NCBI GenBank assembly: GCA_002104895.1
Contig: MCFG01000071.1
Location: forward strand, 78,501-142,500
DNA: 64,000 nucleotides
Reading direction: 5' to 3'
Origin: Anaeromyces robustus
Taxonomy: Eukaryota > Neocallimastigomycota > Neocallimastigomycetes > Neocallimastigales > Neocallimastigaceae
The position numbers and the translations under genes were made by a program. Positions 31,053 through 41,700 of the stretch are shown here, piece after piece. The notes beneath the pieces are model-generated. The model had not been told where the DNA came from. It did not search any database and saw nothing but the letters and a program-made list of their open reading frames with translations. Within the stretch, counting starts at the first letter, position 1. Every line of letters begins with the position of its first letter.

Positions 31053-31356
31053 TAATAATATTTTTTGTTTTAGCAATACTTAAAATATGTATATAAATTT
31101 ATATATCTTAATTAATCGATTATTTAATTTATTATTTGTAATATATTCGTTTAAAAATATTTGAACTTTTTTTTTTTTTTTAAAAAAATCTTCATACTTT
31201 TCTAACTTCCATAAGATCTTGATGTATCTTTTTCTTTAATATAGTGAATTCATCATTAACTACTTCTGAATCCTTTTTATTAGATTCTTCTTTAGGTACA
31301 CATTGATCATATATAAATTTTAATTTGTTCTTTGATATTTCGTAAGGAGTTGCCAT
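29341..31356 (-). CDS. Qc-SNARE, SYP7-like layout (7 exons, 295 aa)
   Basis: Tail-anchored Q-SNARE for membrane fusion. Exons in coding order: 31356-31198, 30934-30788, 30594-30423, 30232-30099, 29884-29816, 29665-29558 and 29439-29341, all GT..AG and 296 codons in total. The N-terminal half (1 to about 155) is a charged helical region. The SNARE helix spans about 203-263 (DQQLDEISEGVKIVK then LEKQEVIIDRVEEKV), with the zero-layer Gln at Q232. A hydrophobic anchor follows at about 271-291, ending ILNYF. The order of a long N-terminal helical domain, an acidic linker, a DxxLDxISEG start and a DELxxQ zero layer resembles the plant/protist SYP7 group of Qc-SNAREs. A divergent syntaxin-8 or Use1 type is possible. 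The SNARE call is firm; the subgroup is inference. Confidence 0.87.
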
Positions 31357-32450
31357 ATTTAATTATATTTTTATTTACTTATAATCCGATATATCCAATA
31401 CTCAATTTATAAATAATATTATTCAACTAATGTATTATTATTATTATTATATATATATTTTTATAAATTTAATCTACTTTTTTTTATTTTTCCAATTGGT
31501 ATATTTAATTATTATATGATATGTTTTGATGCTGTTTTTCTTTTTCTTTTTTTGGATATAAAATAAAAAATAAAAAAAAGTTTAAAAATATTATAATGAA
31601 TATTGTTATTATATTATTGAAGATATTATAAAGTACTTATAAGAATTTTATTATATATATTATTTTTATTTTTATTTTATTAATTATTAAAATTATTAAA
31701 ATAATTATTATAAAATATATGGAATAAAATTTTTATATGTTTTAATAGTAGTTATAATAATCAACAATAATAGTTATAATTAATAGTTTATATTATCATT
31801 ATTAATTATTATTATTATTATTATTATCATAATAATAATAATAATAAATAGTAATAAATAATAGTAAATTCAAAAAAATAAGAAACAAAAAATAATAAAA
31901 AAAAAAAAAAAAAAAGAAATATAATATATAAAACCATTGAAAATACACTAATACTTTGAATAAATTTATGAAAGTATAAAAATTTTAAAATTTATCTTTT
32001 TTGTTTTTCATTTTATATATATATGTATTTGTATTATTAATTTTATTTATTATTTTTTGATAATATTTTTATATTTTATTATATATTTAATTATATATTT
32101 AGTTTATTTTTTCTTTTTATAAAAAACATTTTTACTGTTTTTATTAATAATTTAATTTATTTTATTTTTTATTTTTTATTTTATTTTATTTTTTTTTAAT
32201 TATTCATAATTAAATAATTATTGCTATTGAAAAAATATTATATAAAAAATGAATACTTTGTATTACTTTAATAAGATCATTAATTATTAATTTAAGTTTT
32301 GATATATTTTTTTTTTCTTTTTTCTTTTTTTTCTTTTTTTTTTTTTATCGTTATTAATACAACTAATCCTGCATAAAATTTTTATATTCGATATGAATTG
32401 TATGAAAAAAGTTTTTAACTTATTTGTTATTTTTATGAATTATATTCGAA
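31357..32450. other. Intergenic region between the SNARE and CYTH genes
   Basis: AT-rich DNA holding the SNARE promoter and the CYTH 3' end. There are ATT/AAT repeats around 31800-31860. No gene is seen. Confidence 0.7.
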
Positions 32451-33207
32451 TTATTGATCAAGAGAACCCTTCATTAAATTTACAAATTTGTTATTTTTAC
32501 TATAAGTATATGGAATGTTACTTTCATTCATGAATTTTTCACTATTATTTAAATAATATATAATATATATAATAATATAATAATATATAATATTGAAGAA
32601 AAAAAAAAAAACTATTAATATATATTATAATTATTTTGAGAGATATTGAATATTCCAATTATTATAATGTTATAATAAACTATAATATTTACAGAGATTC
32701 CTTTGCAATATTAATTTCATCTTCTGGTACTTCCAATTCAATTTCATAAGCCTTACCAAATGGGAACTATTTATATATAACATATTATTAATATTTTTAT
32801 TTTTTAGAATAAAAATATTCAATTAAATTTAATATTATATTTAGTTATTTGATATATATATATATATATTACTTCAGTTTCATCTAATTCTAAAGTCCAT
32901 GGTTTATCTTTAACTAATTCAATTAAAAATTTCTTTCTATTAGTAGTGAATTGACCAATGATTTCATATTTAGATTCAATTGGATGTTCTTTTAAAACTT
33001 TTGTAAGAAGGTTATGTCTATTATAATTTAAGAATGTTTTAAATAACAATATAATTAATAATAAAAAAAAATTAAATAAAAAAAAAAAAGAATAAATTAA
33101 AATTCACTTTAAGCCTAATTCTGGAAGTTTTGAAGGATTAGCAAGAATTTCTTCGAATAATTCCTTTGAAATTTCTTCTTCGAACTATTAATAAATTAAT
33201 GAAATTT

Positions 33208-33241
<34 letters not shown>

Positions 33242-33777
33242 AGTTAATTCTATATCAATACTTTTTTTTCTTTATTCAATCAGAATTGTAATAATGTCAA
33301 TATAATAATTATTAATAAGAATAATAATTACTTCTTCAATTTTTGAAATACCATTAGCTAAATTAGCATTTCCTTTTAAAGTGGTGAAATAAAGATATTT
33401 ATCTTTTCTAAAGATTTTTCTGAATCTTAAAACATATCTCTTTTTACCCCTAAAATAATATGACAATTATATTATATGAATTTAAGATTTAAATAAATAT
33501 TATTATTATTATTATTTTTTATTTTTATTCAATATATTTTTCTAAAAAAAAAATAATAAATTTCATTTTTCCATTTATTAATAAATTTTTATTATGAAAA
33601 TAGAAGAAAAAAAAAATTTTTTTTCTGTGTAGTATAATACATTTCTTTGTTTTGACCATCCAAAAAAGTATTTGTTTGGTTATCGGTTTCTTTTAAAGTA
33701 AAACCTTTTTCAAGTAATTTTTCCTGAACTTTTTGATAAGATTCTTCATTAATTCTAAGTTTGACTTCGGTTTCCAT
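32451..33777 (-). CDS. CYTH-domain triphosphate tunnel metalloenzyme (6 exons, 213 aa)
   Basis: Predicted metal-dependent hydrolase of a triphosphate substrate (tripolyphosphate, thiamine triphosphate or an RNA 5' end); the substrate is not decidable here. Exons in coding order: 33777-33641, 33449-33332, 33184-33108, 33017-32873, 32766-32693 and 32541-32451, all GT..AG and 214 codons. The CYTH signature ExExK is at residues 2-6 (METEVKLRI). Further tunnel motifs follow in the family order: the basic strand YVLRFRKIF, TLKG, SKIEE, LELDETEFPFG, YEIELEVP and a C-terminal IPYTYSKNNKF. The whole protein is one CYTH domain. It resembles plant TTM3-type and bacterial single-domain enzymes more than the yeast Cet1 or Vtc4 relatives. 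It is compact, soluble and has no targeting signal. Confidence 0.9.
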
Positions 33778-34401
33778 TTTTACTTTATTTAGTTAAAAAA
33801 AAAAAAAATAAATGATAAAATAAAAATTTAAAAAAAAAATTTTTTTTATATCTTTTGATTTTTGATATTTTTAATACATTTAAAGTTTATATTATTAAAA
33901 ATATATTAAATTTAATTTTTCAAAAAATATTTTATTTCTTTCTTCTATTATTTTTATTACACAATTATTTTTTTTTACTTTTATTAAATAAAATAATAAT
34001 CAAGATTTTATAATGTTTTGTTTAATAATTTAAATTTAATAAAATTAGTAAATATATAAAAAAAAAGGCTTTACTGAAGACCATGATTAAAAGCTTAACT
34101 CATGGACAGATACAGAGCCAACATAAAACAAATTAATGTATTTATATTAAAGTAAAAATCATTTAGAAATTTAATTTTTTTTTTTTTTTTTTTTATTGTT
34201 TTATTGATGCTTATTTACAATATGAAATAATATAGAAAATTTTATTTTAATATAAAAAAACAATTATATTGAGATAGTAATTTTCAATTAAATCTTAAAT
34301 TAATTAATTATTTTTTTTTATTTAAAAGATGATAAAAGGGGAAAAAAATTGTAATGGTTATAAATATAATAATAAAATTAATAAAAATATTAATTGGTTA
34401 A
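33778..34401. other. Intergenic region between the CYTH and CCDC113 genes
   Basis: AT-rich DNA apart from a 53-base structured-looking island at 34067-34119, listed separately. No coding exon is seen. Confidence 0.65.
34067..34119. ncRNA. Candidate structured RNA (nested hairpin)
   Basis: This short GC-richer island in AT-rich DNA folds as nested helices: GGCTTT pairs with AGAGCC at the ends and CCATGA pairs with TCATGG inside, around a 13-base loop. It lies between two minus-strand genes and fits no open frame. I see no clear tRNA, C/D-box or snRNA consensus, so the class and strand are open. It could equally be a leader or promoter element of the CYTH gene. Confidence 0.3.
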
Positions 34402-36719
34402 TTAATTAGCTTCAGCTATTGTCTTTTTTTGAGTTGTTTTTATTTGATTCCATATTTTTCTAATTCTGTGTATATGTTAAAGTAATATATATTAATATAA
34501 ATTAATATATAATTGAATTAATAAAAAAAAGTAATAAAAGCGTTTTATTTTTTATTTATATATTTTAATTTTATGAAAAATATACCTTTTTAAAGCCATT
34601 TCTGCAATCTCAACTTTAATTTTCCAATTCTTTAATTTCTTTTGCAATTCGTTTTGTTCAATCTTTATTATCATCATGATTAAACAATAAAATAATATTT
34701 AATAAAAAATGTTATTTATATTAAGGTTGAGTCATTATAAATAGATACAATAAAAAAGTATAATTATTATTATATTATTATAAATAATAATGATAAAAAA
34801 AAAAATTAATATTATGATAGAAATATATATTTTATTATAATGATAAAAAAATTAATAATCAGTAGTTAATATAAAATTTTATAATTATAATATTAAAAAT
34901 AAAACAAACCTTTAAATCTATATATTCCATAACTTCTGGTACTCTATATTCATCAATTTTCTTTTTAAAGCTTGTATTAGTTTTTTCAGCTTTAATTTTT
35001 TCATTTGTAACTTTAGCTTCTTCTGATAATAATTTTGAATATATTTCTTTTCTTTGAGCTATTTCAGATTTTAATTTATCATATTCTTGAGAGCATTGTT
35101 GTAAATTATTCTAATTAGATAATCATTAATTATTACACATAAAAGATATACAAGTATTTATATATATCGATATAAATGAATAGATAATAATTATATATAT
35201 TATTATTTAGAGAAATTTTTTTATTTTTACTTAAAAATTTTAATCATAATCTTTATATATATATATATAATATTTTATTTTATTATTTTTTTTTTATACC
35301 TTATATTTATTTAAAATTTGAATAGTTCGACCTGCTGTCATTTTTAATTTTATTAATTCAGAATTACGTTCATCAATTTTTGCTAGATATTGTTTATTTT
35401 CAATTTGTAATTGATCAAAATCAATAGCATGAAGTACTTCACCCATTTCTTCCTTTTGTTTTAATTGAATATATAATTTATTTTTTTGAATTTTTAAAGT
35501 TGTTTTCTTTAAACGACATTTTTCAATAACTGCATCCTAATATTAATATATTTTTTGATTATTATTATTATTATTATTATTAAATGTAAAAAAAAAAAGA
35601 AAAAAAAAAAAATTACAAATAATATAATAATATATTTTATTAATTTGTTCCTTTTATAATACAATGAAATAAATATATAATCTTTTTTTTTTTTCTTTCA
35701 AATTATAAAACTTATATTTATTAATATCATATATAAATTAATAAATAAATATAAATATATATATATATATATTTACTTTCATTCTCAATCTATCTTCATA
35801 ATATTTTATTAATTTTTCAGCATTAATTTTTGTAGTCCTTTTACTTTTACTATTAGTTTGACAAGTAAAATCACGATTAAACTCATGAACAGATTTACTA
35901 GTATCTGTTAATCTTAAGTCTATTTCTTCTAATTCAGCCTATATTATAATAAGTATTTATATAATACAGATTAAAATAATATTTATTAATAGCGGATCTT
36001 TTTTTCTTTTTCTTTTTCTTTCTTTTTTTTTTTTTTTATTTTATTTTTCTATGTTGTTATTATTTTTAATTAATAAATAATTGATAATCTCTCAGATTTA
36101 TTTCAATATTTTTTTTATTTAATTTTATTATGTATATGTATTATTATTATTATTATTATTATTTTATTCTAAAAAAAAAAAAATTTTTTTTTTTTGTTAC
36201 TTTAATTTCATCTATAGCTCTTTCCCATTTATCTTTTTTCTTTTCAATTTTTTCTTTTAATTCATCATGAGCTCTACCAATAATTTCTAATTTTTGATCA
36301 ACAGTTAAAAGCATAGGTTTTTCTTCTTCTGCTTCATCTTTTTTTTTTTTCTTTCGATCATCTCTTCTATTATTTTGTTGTTGACGTTTTTTTAATTTTT
36401 TTTGTAATTCCCATTCATCTAAAGCGGTATCTAAATCTACTTCTTGTTTTGGATTTTGATCTGTAGTATCATTTAATTTATTTAATTTCATAACATAAGG
36501 ATTTGTTCTTTGATAATAACTTTCATATAATTGATTTTCTATATCTAAATTTTCATTATGATCTTTTAAATTTTGCATTAAATCTTGTAATTCTTGATCC
36601 GTCATTTTTTCAAAATCTAAAGCATGTAAATCTTCTGGTAAATCTGGTAAAGGCTTGATAGCATCAAGTTTAGTATCTTTATTTACAAAAGATGTTGGAT
36701 TAACATCTGTATTGGCCAT
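34402..36719 (-). CDS. CCDC113: CCDC113 (CFAP263) axonemal coiled-coil protein (6 exons, 419 aa)
   Basis: Axoneme protein that with CCDC96 forms a complex near radial spoke 3 and the nexin-dynein regulatory complex in motile flagella. Exons in coding order: 36719-36201, 35938-35777, 35536-35300, 35110-34910, 34662-34586 and 34465-34402, all GT..AG and 420 codons. After an N-terminal region (1 to about 120, with LQDLMQNLKDHNENLDIE and YESYYQRTNP) comes LTVDQKLEII. Then follows a long coiled coil with the family blocks VHEFNRDF, LKKTTLKIQKNKL, LKQKEEMGEVLHAIDFDQL, IENKQYL, RNSELIKLK and RTIQILNKYK, and near the end VPEVMEYIDLK and WKIKVEIAEMALK. Human CCDC113 shares this order and is about 377 aa. 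A basic Lys-rich insert (about 120-135) is a local addition. It is the second flagellum-specific gene in the window. Confidence 0.9.
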
Positions 36720-38228
36720 GATTAATTAAAATATATATATATATATATTTTTTTTTTTGATATATGTATGTATATGTATAAATATTTTTTTGATATATTT
36801 ATAATTTTGGAAAAATGAAATAATTAAAAAATATATTTTCTTTATATATAAAATCTCTCTTTCTTTTTTTTTTTTTTAAAAAAATATCTATTATTAAATT
36901 AATTAATAGAGGAAAAAAAAAAAATTAATAATTTGTTTTTTAATTATAAAAAATATAAAAAAAAATAAAAGTTTTATTTATAATTAAAATTTATATTACC
37001 AAAATATATATAAATATATATATTTTATTTTATTTTATTTTTATAGTCATTTTTATAAAAAAATTATTATGGACTAAACTTTTTAAACAACAAATATGTT
37101 ACTTATAAAAAGTTTAAAAAAAATTTTTTATTAAAAATAATTAAATAGTAAAATTAAAAATTTTTTATATTATCAATTATATATTCCTTTATTGTATGAT
37201 AAGAATTTACATAACTTCTTTTGAGCTCAGAGGCAATGATCATGAGGCCCCAGTAACAGCAAAGAAGAGAATAAAAAATTCAATTTAAGAAAAAAAAAAA
37301 ATTCCCCGTTATTTTTCTTTTATTATATTTTTTATTTTTTAATAATATTTCTTAATGAAATTATATAATACTTTAAATAATAGTATTCATTTTTATTTAA
37401 TGAATCATTACCAATTTTGATATACGATTTTTCTTTTTTTTAATTATCTTAAATAAATAAATAAAAAAAAAAAATTGAAACAACATTTATTATACCAGAA
37501 TTTTCAAAAAAAAAAAAAAAAAAAAAAAAGACAAGTTTTTTTTTATTAATAAAAATTTTATTTATTTTTTTATTTTTTTTTTTTTTTTATAAAAATTTTA
37601 TAATATTGTTTATTATTTAATTTAATTTTTTTTTTCTTCTTATTTTTCTTTTTTTTTTTTTTTTTTTCTTTAAATCATATAAAGAAATAATAAAATTAAA
37701 TAAATAAGAATCATTTATTAAAACTAATAAAGAAATAAAAAATTAATTTAAAAGAGAATTTAGTTTTTATATAATATTTGATATAAATTATTATTTAAAC
37801 AAAAAAAAATTAATATTAATATTATTATTTAATATTCTCTTTAAATTCTTTTTTTACTTCTTTCTTAAGAGTAAAAAAAAAAAAAAAAAAATTAACTTAA
37901 AAATTATTATTATATAATTAAGGTTATATTATGAAATTAAATAATTATACTAATTAACTAAATTATTATATATTTATATATTTATATATATATTATATAA
38001 TTTAAAACTATTTAATTGATATGCTGTTTTATTTTGTATTTTTATAATATTATTTATTCTATTTATTATTGTTATTATTTTTTGTTTTATATATTGTTTT
38101 TTTTTTGTTTTTTTTGTTTTTTCGTTTTTTTTATTTTAAAAAAATATTTTTTAATTTTTTTGTGTTTTTTTTTTATGTTTTTTGTTTTTTGTTTTTTGTT
38201 TTTTGTTTTTTGTTTTTCTTTGTTATTG

Positions 38229-38259
<31 letters not shown>

Positions 38260-38716
38260 TTATTTTTTGTTTTGTTTTTTGTTTTTGTTTTTTTTGTTTT
38301 AATCAATTTTTGATGTTATTATAGTTTATTATTATTAATATTTTTTAATTCTATAGCTAAACATATTTATATATATTATTTATGTTTTTTTTTTTTTTTA
38401 ATATATATTTTATTTATTTATTTATTTAATTTTTTTTTCTTAAAAAAAAAAATAAAATAAAATAATAAAATATAAGGTTATTAAAAGGTTAAAATAAAAA
38501 ATATTATCATATAACTTATTATTAAAAAGAATAAATGTTTAAGAAAAATAATATAAAAAAAAGATAGCATTGTTAATTATTTAAAAAAAAAAGTTTTAAA
38601 TAAAGAGTTTTGAATTTGAATTTGAAATATTTCGTTTTTTTTTTTTTTTTTTTTTTTTTTTCTATGTTTTTTTTTTTCGATTTCGTATTTGTTTAGGTTA
38701 ATTAGTTGTTATTTAC
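36720..38716. other. Intergenic region between CCDC113 and the Ser-rich gene
   Basis: About 2 kb of AT-rich DNA. It includes a candidate structured element (37215-37267) and a T/G-rich run with GTTTTTT repeats (about 38165-38300). The Phe-rich open frames here are products of the T runs and are not genes. Confidence 0.7.
37215..37267. ncRNA. Candidate structured RNA or regulatory element
   Basis: In a sea of A/T, about 53 bases carry normal GC content and are closed by CTTCTTTTG pairing with CAAAGAAG. The interior holds GGCAATGATCATGAGGCCCC, with a small ATGATCAT palindrome. No open frame fits. It could be a small nucleolar or other RNA or a promoter element of CCDC113 about 500 bases away. 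No consensus boxes are convincing. Confidence 0.28.
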
Positions 38717-41700
38717 TTATTTTTTTCCAAAAAATCTACCAATTTTATGACTTTTCCTTTTAGTTGGTTTAACTTCTACTAATTCACTACTTTCGTTTAT
38801 TATTGTAGTATTTGCAAAACTTGAAGCATTTGCATTAGTTGGAGAATAGTTTAAGAAAGTATTATTATTTACACTAGGTTTACGAAGAATTGGTGTTAAA
38901 TGAATAGATTTTTGATGTTGATGTCCGTTTCTTGAAAGTGAAAGGTTTTGATTTACATGTCTTGAAAGAGAAGGATTTTGAGTTCCATGTCTTGAAAGAG
39001 AAGGATTTTGAGTTCCATGTCTTGAAAGTGAAGGATTTTGATCTTCTTGTCTTGGAAGTGTAGTTTGTTTTTCATTTCTTGTAAGAGTAGTTTGTTTTTC
39101 ATTTCTTGTAAGAGTTGTAGTTTGTTCTTCCTGACTTAATAAAGTAATTTGATCAGGTACTGGAAGAGATATATTTTGAATAGTATGTATTGTATTTTGT
39201 TCATCACTACTGTTAGAACCTAATTTCATAGGTTTTGTATTAAGTGGATAAGTTTCAATATTACCATTATTATTAGAGAAACTAATCAATTCTGGTGAAG
39301 AAATAAGTGGAGTTTTAGAATTACTTCTACTACTTTTACGTTTGAAGATTTTTAATGAATTCTTAAGGAATTCACCCTTTTTCTTTCTTTTTTCTGGGGT
39401 AATAATATAGGATGTTTGATCAAAGAATCCAAAGTTTTTATTTTCACCACCTTCTAATAATTTTTCAGCTAATTCACTCATTTCTTGATCTTTACTATTT
39501 ACTGTAACTTCTAATCTACCATTTTCTAATTTAACACCGTTTTCCATACCAATATTATTTTCACCAGCGTTTTCTTTAGTAGGAACACTATCATTAACTT
39601 GTTTATTGGCAAGATCATTTTTACTAGTTTGCTTTACAACATTAAACTTTTGAATACCAGATGAAGATACAAGTACAATAGATTGTTTTTCAGTAACATT
39701 AGATTCACCTTCACTTTCATCATTATTATCATTTTTATTTGGATGAAGTTGTTCACTAGTAATTAAACCTTTAGTATATGGATTCTTTTTTGAAGATGTT
39801 CTTGGGCGTGGCATACTACGACGATGGGAACGATATTTATGATTATTAGATGAAATAACTTTACTATTCTTATTATTTAAAGCATTATATAAATCCATAG
39901 TAGCATCATTATTATCCTTACTAATAGTATCTTGAACAAGAGCATTACAAATTTCTATGGAAAGTGGAGTTTCATTATTGAATGAGAAATTAGGTAAGAG
40001 AGAATGGCTACTTGTTTCAGTTTCATTTCCTGAAAGCTTTTCATTGGATGATTCATTCTTTAATTCTGATTCCGTAGAAATATTCTTAGTTTTATCTTCC
40101 TTTTCTGGTGGAACTCTTCTACGGTATCTTACTTTTTCATCCTTTGAAACTGGAGAGGATTCTGAATTTTCTGGCTTAGAAACTGGAAGAGATGGTGAAA
40201 TAATATAAAGAGGTTTGGATGGAGATGAGATTTTTGGACTAGCAATTCTTGGACTACTAGTTAAACTAGCATTTTTAACTAATTGACTTAACTTCTTAAA
40301 TTTTTCTTTAGCACTATTACTATTAACACTGTTACTTCTGCTAGTATCCATGGATGGTGGTATAATGATATCTGTATCAATAGAATCAACTTTTCTAAGT
40401 GAAGAACGTTCAGTAGTAACACTTGGAGATCTAACAACAGCAGCTGCATCTGCAATTGGAATAGTATTCATAATTCTACTATTGTTGAAGGAACGATTAC
40501 GATGAATTAATTTTGGTGATTTATAGATTTTATTATTAAGACCTAAAGAAGTTGGAGTTTGGGATGGTTGAATAACACAATGATCATCCTTCTTATTAGA
40601 GTTGAAGTATTGCCATGCTGAACTAGAAAGTAAAGATGGAGATAAACTACCTTTACTACCCTTCTTTTCTCTTTCTGAAATAACAGATTTAGGTTTTTTA
40701 AGGTTATTACTACGATTAGATGAAGTACGTTGTACATTACTACTGGATATAGTACTCTTTAAACTCTTAACATCAGAATCATTTTTCATAATAATTTTTT
40801 CCACAGAAGATTTTGGAGTGAGTTCCTTAATTGGCTCTGGAGATTCTTTACGTGGAATAACTTCAGGTTCACCTGTGTAACCACTTTCAGTATATTCAGT
40901 AAGTGTAGCTTCTTCAGTTTCAATATGAATAGAATTAGTATCAACAACATTCTTTTCTACTTTAAATTTACCATGATCACTTTTACCTCCCCAAACTGGT
41001 TCTGGAGTTTTTCTTTCTAAATTAGAAATAATTAATCTTTGTTTATCCGTATTTGATCTAATAATAGATATATCGGATTTGGTGATATCTTCATTTAAAT
41101 CATTAAATGAATTTCCTTCAGAATCAATTTTTAATTCATTTTTGGAATCATCATCAAGTTTATCATCCTTTATCTTTTCTAATTGTACTAATAATTTATC
41201 TAAAGATTCAGTAACATTTCTCTTTTCTTTTTCAATCATTGGTTTTTCAATTATTTCATCATTATTTTCACTTTCTTGAAGTTTAAGTGCTTTTAATGAG
41301 GCAGATCTTGGGAAAAGTTCCCTTGGTCTCATCAAAATATTCTTTCTTATTTTGGTAAGAGAGTTGGATCTCTTTACCTTTAAGTTTTGTTCATCATTAA
41401 TTGGTGGAATTTGTATATAATCTTCATTTTCGTTAAACTTTTCACCCATTAAAATACTTTTTGGATTGCATATTGGTGATGAAACATTGCTTTCTATATC
41501 ACTATAGCCATTCTTATCATTATCAACCTTTAAATGATTTGAATCATTTTCAAGTCTCTCTTCATAAGAATCTTCTTCAAGAGTACTAAGTTCTGCTGCA
41601 TGCTTATTGTAACTTTTATTGTTGTGAATACCCATAATTGATGATTGATTAACGGTAGATAATGTAGGAGTAGCTACACTTGAAATATCATCATAACCAA

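Noticed and set aside
38016-38302. Two overlapping Phe-rich open frames
   Set aside because: Products of T and GTTTTTT runs in an intergenic region, without any motif.
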